A DNA stretch of 64,000 nt from Geosiphon pyriformis (Eukaryota > Glomeromycota > Glomeromycetes > Archaeosporales > Geosiphonaceae), in the NCBI GenBank assembly GCA_016748015.1, contig JAAOMT010000003.1, positions 473,242-537,241 on the forward strand. Reading direction: 5' to 3'. The position numbers and the translations under genes are program-made. Shown here in pieces: positions 43,452 through 55,584 of this stretch. Every line of letters begins with the position of its first letter. Position 1 is the stretch's first letter. The notes under the pieces were generated by a model. The model worked only from the letters and a program-made list of their open reading frames with translations. It did not search any database and was not told the DNA's origin.

Positions 43452-46400
43452 TTAATATCGTCAATAAGTCACCTCAAAAAAGAAACCATCAACCCACATA
43501 TACCATTTATCATTTTTTTTGACGTGTACAGAAATTTTGGTTTAAAATAACGAAAAAAGAGTAGAGAATATTATGTATCTATAACTCGCTTTACAATGTT
43601 GAAGTTATCACTCATTTCCTAACCTTCATTACACAACCAAATATAATCCATTTCATTCAATATACCACTAAAGGGAGTATTTTGTATTTATGTGCCATAT
43701 TTTATATTTATTATTTAAATTCTAATAGAATATGTTTTTTGATTTTCATTTCAATATTTATTTAAATGTTAATAATATTAATTATCTTGCTATTAGAATA
43801 AAAGATTTGGAAAGTTTCAATTGAATGGATTTTTGCTCTGTGAATTTCAATAATTGGGAAATATTTTTTCCAGAGTTCTAATCAACCAGTATTTTATCAA
43901 CGAAACCTCTTGTAATAATATTTGATTTGCAGGCTCTTAAAGAGAAAAATCAAAATCCGTTTTTAGTGACTTTTGAAAGTTTAATACACAAAACGAGTGG
44001 ATTAATATATTCTTTGTAATTTAATTTTATTCATCATGTTTATTACATGTATTTTTCAAGTGTATAGTTTTTTTTATCTAAATGGAAATAGATTTTTTAT
44101 CAAAACAAAAAGAAGATAACGTTCTTTTCAAAGTTCATGCTACATGAATGAGATAATGAATAGTAAGGACTTTGACAAAGGCATATTAAAGAAAAAATTC
44201 CTTTATTGATTCATCATTAAATGGGCTGAGAATATTATCAACCATCAAAGAGAGTATTCATTGTTTACTGTTAATTTTTTTTGTGATTATAAAGAATGAT
44301 TAATTTTTCTATAATAACAAATCACCTAATAGAAGCACAAAGATAAAACTTGTAAATGAGCTAAATCCTATATTAACCTTATTTCTCAATTCACAAATGT
44401 GTACTCTGTATATACCCAATAATATATTTCAATATTATCTTTTTGAAGATTTTTAGAGAGTACAAGTGTTGAGTCCACTTCATTCTCAGTAATGAGAATA
44501 AAACCAAAGCTACTTTTCAATCAGGTTGCTTTTGTTCATTTTTTTAATAATTTCAAAATATTATCCTTAAACTGCTCCAAGTGAACATGTATAAAACTTT
44601 ATTTCTTTCTGTTAAAAAGCCATCACTGTTTAAAATTTTTACAACGGTTCAGTGAGCACATAGCTTCTCATAAGATTATTGCGATACTAAGGCACCAAAT
44701 TAATGATTTGTTTGTGATTCTAAGTGAAATAAAATTTATGTAATTTATCTTTCCTAAGCATTCAAATCTTTCCAAATTTATTATTTGAACGATTGAAAAG
44801 TTTATGAAACAAGCTCCATTTGATACAATTGTTGATTTTTTTTTCATTAAATAAAATATGGTTTTGTAATATAATTCACATCAAAACAACCGCCAAGTGA
44901 GTTTCATATCTAATAATTAACAAAAGAAAATAAATGAAAGCTTATTTATGAGGTAATTTTATAAGAATATGCTCTGGTAAAATCTACTTGGTAATAATAT
45001 TTATTATTTTTTATACAGAAAGTTTAGCGGATAAGCTCATTTCCAAATTTTAATTCGAATTGCCTATGACTCACAATTTTGGTAACAAATTTAAGCAATT
45101 ATTAATTAATTAATTAAACACAAATTTAAATCTAATAACTTAGAGTTTTAAAGAGATACAAAGAATAAAGTTTATCAAAATTTTAAATTTTTTTTTTAAG
45201 TATACGTATGGGTACCCTTTTATTATCAATCTTTATGAATATCATAAAACAAGTCAACCCCATAAAATTCTTATTCTGAATACATGTTTCTCTTTCTTTT
45301 CAAACTCTTTTTTCTCATAATATTAAGATATCACGAGTTTCAAATTCCTTAATTAAAACAGTCAACTGCTATTTTTGTGAGAAAAATAGCATAGAAAATT
45401 CAGTGATCAATTGAATTAGAATTTAAAACCTTTGTTGAAATTTTTCTTTCAAATTTAAAAATAATTGAAACTTTCAGAGATAAAGTTTCAAATTTTTTCC
45501 TTTATAGTTTCACCAGTTATAATCTTTAGCAGATGTTGAATGAAAGGATATTATATTTTTAAAACTATGTCACAAATTACATAATAAAGGTAAAATATGA
45601 TCGTTTATATGGAATAAAAAAAATTGATCACATCTTAAAAAGGAAAACATTTCATTTTTTTTCTTTTTCCAATTTAATTAATCCATTCTAATGTTTCAAG
45701 TAAATCATCCTGATTGACAATAATTTGTAGGATCGAAGTCCTAGGTTTAAAATATTATTTGTGGTAATTTAATATTGTCATGACTATCAAAAAACTTATT
45801 TTAAAATTTATAGTTAATATAAGAAAGTAAATCTTCAAAATATATCGCTAATTTAATTTAGATTACTCATCCGATACCTGAAATCCCAATTTAAATTATT
45901 TTTGGATAGCCTGTTTACTGACTTCTCGAAGTTTAGACTCTAAAAAATTATCCGATAAGCTTAAAATTCTGATTCATGGATTAATAAATTTGATACATTT
46001 TTTTTGACATTTATGACAGGAAGAGATAAATCATCTCATGAAATTAATGTAATCAAGAGCAAATAAAATTACAAGTAATGTTTTCTAGAAGCTCATAAAT
46101 TAATGCTTTCTCTCAAATTAATCCAGTTAAAATAGTCTGCAACTTAAGTATCTTCCTATTGATCTTATGTTGAACGTAACAATGATTGCTGCTTGCAAAT
46201 TTCTGTGCTCAACATTCTTTGTTAGTTTTAATTGTCATATTAAAGAAATTCCTGCTAAAAATAAAATTTTCACCACAATAGGTACATTTCTAACGGATTC
46301 AACAATTTCCACGTTGAACTTCTATATATGTATGTATGTATCTATGTATGCCAGTGTAACTCATCCAAACTGATCTCGCATTTGTCTGCTTACATTTTCC

Positions 46401-47632
46401 CCAATAATCTATTAGTGGTTAGACTGTTGGATTGACTGCAGCAAATGTATTTATTTCTAATGACTTTGGAAAAAACATTCATTCCAACTATTGCGAAAGT
46501 CATAGCACGTGATAGAGAAGCATTTATCTAGATTTGCTATATGAGAATTACTTGTGAAATGTTGTTCAGAAATCAATTTACTAGATTCCAGCTAAATTAA
46601 TTGGATCAGAAATTAATAGGAGACATAACACTTAAAGAAAAGACAAATTCAATTCGAGGACCAACAATAATCTTACAACTAGGAGCAATCAATGCTGATG
46701 TCGAACAATATTAGAGGTTTTAACAAACTCATAAATGATTTTCTGCCTTGTTAATATTTCAACAACAAATGTATCAAGATTTCCGCATTTGAATCAAAGC
46801 TTGAGAATTATTTCAGAGATTAGAAATAAACGTTACCAGATAATCCGGGGAAATATTTTGAGAATATATTCCATTTGTGAGTGAAATGCTTTCTGCTTAA
46901 TGTGAAATAAAGATTAGGATAAAAATAATTGGTTCTTTTTAGGATTAGTGCCATAAATTTACTGTAGAAATGTTGCAAAGTTGCTTGATGACAAAATTTA
47001 AGGTTCTTGTGCAACGATTTATGTCAGACATATTTTTATCCAGACCAATCAATCGATGTTATATAAATTTTTGAAAAAAAAACAGATTCGTTAAAAAAGA
47101 AACAATCTATTGGCTAATCGGTGAACATTGTAAGCCCATCCTGAATTTGGAATTTTATAAAAAATTTGGGATTTTTAAAATATATATTGTCTTTTGCGGG
47201 TCCACGCGGATCATGACACGCGCTTCTTCCCGCATTTTTATATCGAACCGAACCGAACCAAACCAAACTAAACCCCTTTAATATTGGGAAAAGCCTAATG
47301 TATCAGAATATATTACATGTTGTACATCCACACTCATCAAAATTTCTCTGTGTTGCCGATCAATACTTTATTCCACATAAAACTTCGAAAATGTGCCCTT
47401 TCTATCTATCTTGTGAATAGACCTTTTTAAGTGACAAGACTGATTGCGCATTTGCATAGCGTACAGAAGGTCGCAAGCTATCTCCATTAATGTACAAACC
47501 TTGTGTTTTTTTTGACAGAGTTATTTTCGGATATCAAAAATTTTATATATAACTGCTTATTTTCGTTTCTTCCTTCCCTCCTTGGCTTATTCACTGTTTT
47601 GTTCTTCCTTCTTCTTTGTACATATATAAAAA
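43452..47632. other. Long AT-rich intergenic region
   Basis: About 4.2 kb with no supported gene. It contains a TATG/TACTG-type microsatellite at 46325-46350, and a decaying pentanucleotide run (CCGAA to CCAAA to CTAAA) at 47244-47276 next to a GC-richer patch at 47200-47240. Confidence 0.6.
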
Positions 47633-47641
47633 AGGGGTAGC
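47633..47641 (+). promoter_or_regulatory. TATA box of the kinase gene
   Basis: TATATAAAA about 115 bp before the ATG at 47756, preceded by a CT-rich stretch (47565-47622). The placement suits a core promoter. Confidence 0.5.
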
Positions 47642-47755
47642 CACAACACTCGTAAAAAAAAAATTAAATTTCCTTCACCATAATTTTTTCAATCATCATA
47701 AATTAATAATAATATTCAATATTAAATAATACCAATAGCCAAAACTATAATCATA

Positions 47756-49469
47756 ATGAGAGGAAAAACTCAGCATACTGTAAAACCTATCACTACCAGT
47801 GGTTCAAAACGCCAAAATTCTGTATATCGGGACGTCAATTTTCACGACTATATCAATAATAATCCTGACATTCTTTTGAATGGTATTGGAGAGTATCGAT
47901 ATGTCCGGACATTGGGCGTAGGCAAGTTTAGTCAAGTAAACCTAGCAGCACATGTTTTAACTGGCGAACAGGTAATTATTGGAATTCCTATCTTTGACAT
48001 AAAGATATTTCAATTTTCACTAATCATCTGCAATTTTATTCTTATTTTTCACGTCTCTAATAGGTTGCTATCAAAATCATAGATAAAACCGCTTATGATC
48101 AAAGAATTTTTAAGCGCCTCTATCGTGAGGCTTTCCTTTTAGAAAAATTGAATCACCCCAATATTATACGCTTATACGAAGTGATCGAAACAAAATACAC
48201 CGTCTTCCTGATAATGGAATACGTTGACGGGTATAATCTAGAAACTTTCCTTGACTGTCAAAAACAAGGATATATGGATGAGGATCAGGCACGAAATATT
48301 TTCATTCAATTGTTAGAAGCTGTGAAATTTTGTCACATGAATCATATTGTCCATAGGGATCTAAAGGTAATTGAATTCTTCCTATTTCTTCTTGTTTTCA
48401 AGAATTTATCTTGAGAATAGTCTAGATTTCTAAATTTGCTTGCTTTTTCTCCTTAGCCACCGAATGTTTTAATTACCAAACAAGGCAAAGTAAAGTTGGC
48501 CGATTTTGGTTTGGCAAATGTTTACAGTGAAGACTCAAGGTTAATGACACTTTGTGGTATGTGTATGCTCAATATTTTTAAATATTGCTTTTCAAAAATT
48601 TTCGATTAACATTTCGTTACGCTTTATTTTAAGGCTCAATGCTATATTATTCCCCGGAAATTGTTTGCGGCTCAAGATACAAGGGTCCAGAGGTGGATAC
48701 CTGGTGTCTTGGTGTAGTATTATATAGAATGGTGACTGGTCGTGATCCATTCAAAGCGTGTACCGTTGGAGAATTGAAAAAACAAATTTGTAGTGGCCGT
48801 TATCGAATTCCAAAACATTTAAGTTGTCACCTTCAATCTATCCTTCGCAAATTATTAAACGTCGACAGTTTGGAACGTTCCTCTCTCGATATAATTAACA
48901 ATGATCCCTGGCTGTATCCATCTGGGACTTCTCATCCTCCCTCTTCCATGCCAAAATATATGAGTCTAAAATCCTTTCGTACCGTCAAACGAACCGTGTA
49001 TTGTGACGCTCGAAAAAGTGCTCGTAATTCTGGGATACCGGATTTGATTAATGATGCCTGTCATAATATGGAGTTGAATTTATTTCACCTAAATCATCAT
49101 TTGAAATTCGGCTTTTCTATTTTACGGCAATTACGCTCCCATGAATTCTCATGTTATTACACTATTTGTCGTCCCACCATGGTCAGTGAAATACTGGCCA
49201 TTGTGGCTTCTGTTTGTCAACTAAATGGAATTTCCTATACCTATAAAGATTCAAAAACACTTCAATGTGTTTATCGACGAATTATGCAAAAAGATGAAAA
49301 TCTCATCGAAAAAACTAGCCTCTTTGAGGTATCGACACATGATTCAAATCTGAAACTACAACTAGGAAAATTATCTTTTGCCAAGCAAAGTGGAAGTCTC
49401 AAGGCTTATAAACGAGCTTGTGAAATGATAGTGAAATCAATGAGCATTGCTGGGAAAAATATGGCCTAA
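47756..49469 (+). CDS. Ser/Thr protein kinase, CAMK/Snf1-MARK-like, with KA1-like C-terminus
   Basis: Four exons: 47756-47971, 48064-48366, 48457-48556, 48634-49469; 484 residues. Kinase motifs: Gly loop GVGKFSQVNLA, VAIKI, catalytic loop HRDLKPPNVL (Pro where PEN is usual), ADFGLAN, activation segment TLCGSMLYYSPE and DTWCLGVVLY. The CGS-x-x-Y-x-(A/S)-PE pattern is typical of CAMKL kinases. The last 110 residues resemble a KA1 domain: SEILAIVASVCQLNGI, then LFEVSTHDSN and LSFAKQSGSLKAYKRAC, which would bind acidic lipids or inhibit the kinase. MARK/KIN-type kinases control polarity and the cell cycle; the exact orthologue is unclear. Confidence 0.88.
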
Positions 49470-50728
49470 TACCAATCCATTTCATCAACAAATGCAAAAT
49501 TTTGAATAGAAAAGAATGTTACTATGGCGAAAAAGGACGCTACACATTTTTTTTTTAACCCTTATTCTTCTCTCTATAAACCCTAAAATTGACTACTTTA
49601 ATTTATTTTTCTCGGCTTCTTTCATACAAAATACTTTTTAGGTTAATAATAGTAATAAGTTCTTTGTTTCCTATCTTGTAAATAAATATAGAATGATTAA
49701 AAACAATAATGCCTAATAATAAAAAATTCCTAATCAAGTACAATTCATATTTAAGATTTAAAGGGCAGGAAATTAAAACATTGATTATAATTTCTCCAGT
49801 TGCAATTTAACTGAATTTATGAGATTTGGACTTTCATTTTGAGTCTACAAAAGCTTTTGGAATTAAATACTTTTTAAGAGATGAAAATCTAATTTAGTTT
49901 TCAAATATGTTTATGCAAAAAAGAAAAATCGGATTTTTTTTTAAAAATAAACGAAAGGTATATTTTTATATCGGGTATCGATCGAGGTATTGGTAATTTT
50001 GGTAAATTTTTTGAAAGGAAAAATATCAAAGTGTAATTTCATCAGACGACTTTTTTTTTTTTCTGGATCATGTGTAAGAATTTGAAATAAAAGATTTCAA
50101 TTTTTTTTTTGTTGGATAAAAAAGGAAAATTACACGCTTTTTTGATAATCGAAATTCAAGTCACAAAAAATCACTACATAAGAAAGAACCTAAACAAGTA
50201 ATTTCCAAAATTCAGATTTTCACGCATATTCCAAAAATAAATAATAAATATTTAAACACCAATGATCGACTTTCTTTGTGGGTCAGCATTTTTAATAGGA
50301 AAAACTTTTGATGACTTGAAGTAATGAGCTTCAAAATAGAACATGATATAACATAAATAGCAAAATCTGTAAGAATATCACAAGACCTTCTTGCATTATT
50401 ATTATGGCGTTCTTCAAAAAACACCCTAGATTGCTTGATCGAAATATTCATCCCTTTTGATATCAAGTTATAAACTTTAAAATGTAAATTTTAACTGTAG
50501 AAGATCAATACTCTGGATCACCGAAAAATGAATATTACAATAAATTAAAGCAAGCGAGGAAGGTATTTGATGCGGTTTTTTCTAAAAATTACGTAAAAGC
50601 TTTTTATGAAACAAATAAATCAAGTTTCATTTTCAAAAAAATCTACTCACCTCGATAATATCAAAAGAAATTAGCCCAATAATCCTGATTCACGTATCCA
50701 ACTAACAACCTTCCCTGCAATGATTTCA
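49470..50728. other. Intergenic region between convergent genes
   Basis: About 1.26 kb, AT-rich with poly-T runs. It holds the 3' ends of two converging transcripts. No gene seen. Confidence 0.6.
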
Positions 50729-52075
50729 CTATGGTCTAATGAAAAATTTAACAATTTCAGATTTATCAATATTTAAAAATATAATCTCAATTTTCTCCCT
50801 AAACTGACCGACAACAAAGGCATGTTTTGTCCCCTCATCACATAGATAAATCTTGGACTCTGGGAATCTTCTCACAAGATCTTCATAATGTTCGACAGGA
50901 ACCCAGCCGTCATTTTTTCCAAAGTAAAACACATATTTTTCCAAATTCGCTTGATAAAACTCTTGATCCAAATCCAACACCTCCATCATTTCAGTCTCGG
51001 CCATACGTAGTGCATTCTTAAGAATTTGCCCGTGAGACAAGAGTTTATCAGCTGTAACCGAAAGAGCTGGTTCTGATTGCCAGGTTAAAATCCAGACCAG
51101 GGTCTTGAGTTTTGTGGGCCCGAGAAGCCACCGAACAGATGCGATAAATGATGCCGCTAGGTTTCGGGAGCGTTCACAGAATAACAACTTGAAAAAAGTT
51201 TTATTTCAATTTTTTGGGGATGAAATCATTCCGCGAGAATAGTGAGAAGAGCGTAAAATAATTTTTTCTTAAAGTACCCTCAACTTCTTCCCATTAGGTG
51301 TATTTGCAATATGTTGTAATGTAGGATGCAGAGCGTAAATCTGCTCGATTCCATGATTTGGTCTTGCTCTCAATATCTGAAACGAATAAAATTTTCACCC
51401 AAATTGTTAATGTTCATTTAATGAAAATTCTAAATCGTATCTACCAAGCAATAAAATCCAAAATTTATTTATACCTCAGAACAAATAAACGCTCCAATAG
51501 AATGTCCACACAAGATAAATCTCGGGCCGCGTTCATCCTCACTTGTGGTAAACTTCTCCCTTAATTTATCCAAACACTTTATTTTGTGACCGATTTGGTC
51601 TTTTAGTGTATATAGTTTTTGGTCGTTGGGTGATGAAGACAATGATTCAGTATCCCAAGTGTGCCCTAAATGAGAAACTTTATATTTAAAAGTTTTCGTA
51701 GGTTTGATTAATATTTGTAAAAATAAAGTAGCAATAAAGATGCTATTGAAACCTCGTCAAAAGATTTCCAAAACTCATACCTCCTACGACAACCACCCTA
51801 CACTCTCCCCTTTGACATTCCTCAAAGACTCTTCCCAAAAACGGAGTATAATAATCAATCACCCCCGGATTTCCCGGGATCATAAAGAATACCAAAGTTC
51901 TTTTATTATTCTTTTTATTATCATCTCTATTAACTTGTTGATTAGCTGATTCGAGTTCAATTTCAGACCACCATCGAGAATCCGTTAAATCCCCATCAAC
52001 ATCCGAAATGAATTCGGATGGTTGTCTGAGAGAAAGCTCGGTGATTAAAGTAGAGTTTGAGTCAAATATAGTCAT
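50729..52075 (-). CDS. LDAH: Lipid-droplet-associated hydrolase (LDAH-like)
   Basis: Four exons on the minus strand: 52075-51781, 51665-51475, 51376-51278, 51187-50729; 347 residues. An alpha/beta hydrolase: oxyanion block FFMIPGNPGVIDYYTPFL, GGHTWDTES, nucleophile elbow CGHSIGAFICSE (Ser), the FYFGKNDGWVPVEHY block with its Asp, and a late His in KHAFVVGQ. IPGNPG and GHSIGA are characteristic of the LDAH family (C2orf43 in man), which sits on lipid droplets and affects neutral-lipid turnover. That fits an oil-storing fungus, by inference. The ATG lies 233 bp downstream of the HOP1 stop on the same strand. Confidence 0.88.
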
Positions 52076-52307
52076 TTTTTGGTCAGGCAAGAAGTCAGAT
52101 TACGACAAATGCGAATAAGGTCAATTAATATATATAGTGTTAAAATTGATTGAAGATTCGGGGCTTCTCTGATTTGATCAAGATAATTCAATGGTTTCTA
52201 TAATTTGAAGAGATCTTCCCGATGTTGATAGCAATATATTTTTTAGGATGATTTTTATAATTGATTACACGATCACTCGGAAATTTTCTTCGATGTTCCG
52301 AAAACAT

Positions 52308-55300
52308 TTACAACACAGCTATATGACCAACACTGATCGAGACTTTGCGCTTCTTTCTCGCTCTTGTGTTTTCCCGCTCAACAGTATCGGGACTTGGATT
52401 ATTTTTTATAATCCCAAGTTGTCCTTGATCTTCATGCGTTTTATCCACATCTATCAGTGAATATGAAGGTTGTAGAGGCGACGCACGATTTCGAGACTGG
52501 ATGGAGAAACCAAGTAAAAATAGAATTCGACAGTAGGGGACTTTTTCTCGCCACTAACCTCAACATTTTCCTCCATATAGTCTCGAGTTGAAGGCTGCAG
52601 GGGAGATATATCCATCGGAGTTATATTTAATTCAGATAAAGTTTGATTAATTTGCGGTACTGGCGGAATTAATAGTTGACTGTTCATATTATTAACAGAG
52701 TCTTGAAGGGGATATATTTGACCATTAGCTTCATTTGTCGGTTCCCGAGGCTACAGAGTTATTTGGGTTAATATAAAAAAGAGTATATTTAGTTAATCAA
52801 TTCAAAGACTATTATTACCTCAGAACCCTTCGAGGATGATGTTTCTTGTTCTGGCGGGACGCTTACTCCGAGTAATGGATTAAAATAGTTTTCCATGGTA
52901 CGCTTAGTCTCCATTGACTTTAAGACGATGAATAGTGAAGTGTTGCTCTCATTAGCCCTACTTAACGATTTTTTGCCTCTTTTGGCTGTTTGTTTTGGTG
53001 GCTGCTGCAAAAAGCCTTCGGTTTTGAGTCTTTTTTGTATTTGCCGCGCCAATCCTAACTTGACGCCTGTTTTAATTTTTTCAATAATAATATCATTTTG
53101 TGATAAAACCAGAAACTAATGCTCCCGTGAATTTCAATTTTTCCAAAACTTACCCAATCTTTCAGCGAAAAGTTTAGAAGTTTTTGGAAACCCTTCCTCC
53201 CAGACAATAAGCAATCCTCGCCGAAACAATGCTAGGTCTTCTAATTTACTTAAATCCCAAAGATATGAAGCTCCAGGCCCATCGCGCTTTCCTTGGGAGT
53301 GCAAACATCGATAACAAGTATGGATTCTAAATATACGTGAATCATGCCTTGATTTATAGCCATAGCATGGAACATGACCCCATGTATTGCATTTCGAACA
53401 TTGAATCTAAAAGCAGTTTAAATGGATTTTACAAGCTTCATTTCTCATACTATGACTTACAATCAGAAATTTTATTTACCATATCACCATCAGAAATATT
53501 TGAGGCACAATCACATTGACAGGTAATATTTGTCACCTCATCATCTTCACTCTCACTTATCGTTATGTCAACAATTGGCTCTTGAACTTTTTCTTGGATT
53601 GTTGTGCTCATCGGTTCTTGAATGAGGTTTAATTCGGTTTTTGTTGTAGACTCGACTTCAACAGAGTTTGTCGTCAACAAAGTGGTGGTTGAGTTATTTA
53701 TAAACCCTTCACCCATCCTTGATATATTATCGAATTGTGAATCCCTTTGGGCTTCACTTCTACTCGTTTGATTAGACAAGGCGGTGGGCACCGAATTTGA
53801 TTGAAAAGGTTCTGGGGTAAGCGAAGCTACGAATAGAATGAAAAATCCGATATGAATCATTTTTATGATAAAACTAGTGTTTCTCAAGTGTATGAAACTC
53901 CATGACAAGTCGATTTAATTTTAAAACAGGTTTTTTTTACCATCTCTGATATTCAGCTTGAACTTTTCTTTATTTTGAAAAACCTCAGTTTCCATGTATA
54001 AGTTAGAAGTTTCATTATCAAACTCACCGTCATCGTCATCAATCCGAATTATTCCTGATGGGCTATAAAGTTTATCAATATTTGGCTTCAAAATTCTTCG
54101 AGACTCAACACCTTGTTCAGTTTCATTGTTTTCATTGTCAGACTCTCGCTCTGCATTCCAAATTTTACCATTCGGCTTTTTTTCAATAATATTGTCACCG
54201 TCGTCGTCGTCGTCGTCGTTAATTAATACCGAGTTTGTAGAATTTTGCCCTAATCTTGATTCTTCCTGAAGTTCAAATGAATCCGAAATAGTTTGAATTT
54301 TCAAATTGATGCTAAAAAAAATCCAAAAGTTAACCGTAATTCAAGAATTCAAAATTGATCTTTATAAAAAAAAAAAGAATTTCAAAGCTCAAACCCATGA
54401 AAGGCTGTTTCCACTTCGCCTACGGGAATTTTTTCAGGTTTGACGTCAAAGACCAATCTCTCATGGTCTTCATGACTTGCACGAAAGAAGGGAGGCTCAT
54501 AGTTGGGTGGTGTGATATTTTCGTAATAGTGAAGCTTAACCACAATATGCCGGTTGTCTAAATTGAAAATATGAAATACGAGAGTGTATATTCATAGGAA
54601 TTCTTTTTTCAAGATATTTCTCACCTGGCAATGGCTATAGGCGTTCAAAATGCATAAATTTTTGTTATTAAAGTGTGGTTAGTTTTAATGAAAAATCAAA
54701 AATTTAAATACCCACTTTTAAGGTTTGAGTTAGCAGAATCAATCGTCGAAGTAATTGTTGAGTGGCCTTCTTAATCTCGCCAATTGTACTGGCTTTTGTG
54801 TTTCCTCGTTGGGTACGATTACCTCCAATTGTCGTCAAGACTTTACCCTCATTGTTTTCAATTTGAAGTAATGGTTCACCCTTGGGATAAGTCACCTTGA
54901 ATGTATAGCATTCAACTAGTTTGTTTGGTTGACTTGGGTCAAGAAAAATCCCGAATATAATTGCACGTAAATAATGGAATGATAAAGCGTTAAAAATGCC
55001 AGTTTCCTAGAATTAATATCAAATGAAAACTTATTCATGAAAACGTTCTTGGAGGATAGGTAAAAAACCAAAGATTACAAGATTTTCAAACTGACCAACC
55101 AATCCAGCAATGAATTGGCTTCTTGACTGTAATCACGCTTAAGTTGCTTCAGAGCGAGACCTTTACGTCAAATTTTTGGTGCTAAACAATTATTTCTATT
55201 CGAAGAAAAGTCAATATTTCAGAGGTAACTCACTTCCGACTTGAAAATCTTCATAATTTTCTTCCGGAAAAAGACCTCTGTACAGTAGTAGATATTTAAA

Positions 55301-55584
55301 ATACAATTTTAATAAAACCATAAATATTTTGCCTTCCAGATTACGCGCCATTTGCACATTAGGGATTAAGAAGATAGACCTCAAATATGTGATAGAACTT
55401 AAACTATTTTTTAGTATTTGTTTGACAATCGTAAGGCTTTGAGTCTGATTCACAACTTCAGTATCGTTCCTTTGGCGTGGATGCAGCTTTAAACGTGTGA
55501 TATGAATAATAAGTTGTCAAAAATAATCCATTTTTATGTACTGTATTTCTTTTAGAAACTTACCTGTGCAAGGCTTTGTGCCAT
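52308..55584 (-). CDS. HOP1: HOP1-like meiotic chromosome-axis protein (HORMA-PHD)
   Basis: Thirteen exons on the minus strand: 55584-55564, 55486-55380, 55277-55234, 55160-55096, 55006-54716, 54634-54625, 54557-54395, 54311-53941, 53826-53480, 53406-53154, 53066-52819, 52750-52559, 52496-52308; 766 residues. HORMA domain first (SSITYLRGLFPEENYEDFQV, LECYTFKVTYP-type core), then an acidic linker with a run of seven Asp. A PHD-like finger follows (CQCDC, CSKCNTWGHVPCYG, CYRC) with a winged-helix-like part (LFRRGLLIVWEEGFPKTSKL), and a C-terminal basic motif RARKKRKVS. HOP1/HORMAD proteins build the meiotic axis and recruit recombination factors. If the last 62-nt intron is not spliced, the protein ends earlier, at 52454, and loses the basic tail. 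Confidence 0.86.

Noticed and set aside
46167-46373. 68-codon frame in the long spacer
   Set aside because: It runs through a TATG microsatellite and has no homologous features I recognise.
47244-47276. Telomere-like repeat
   Set aside because: The period is five (CCGAA/CCAAA), not TTAGGG, and the run is short and internal.
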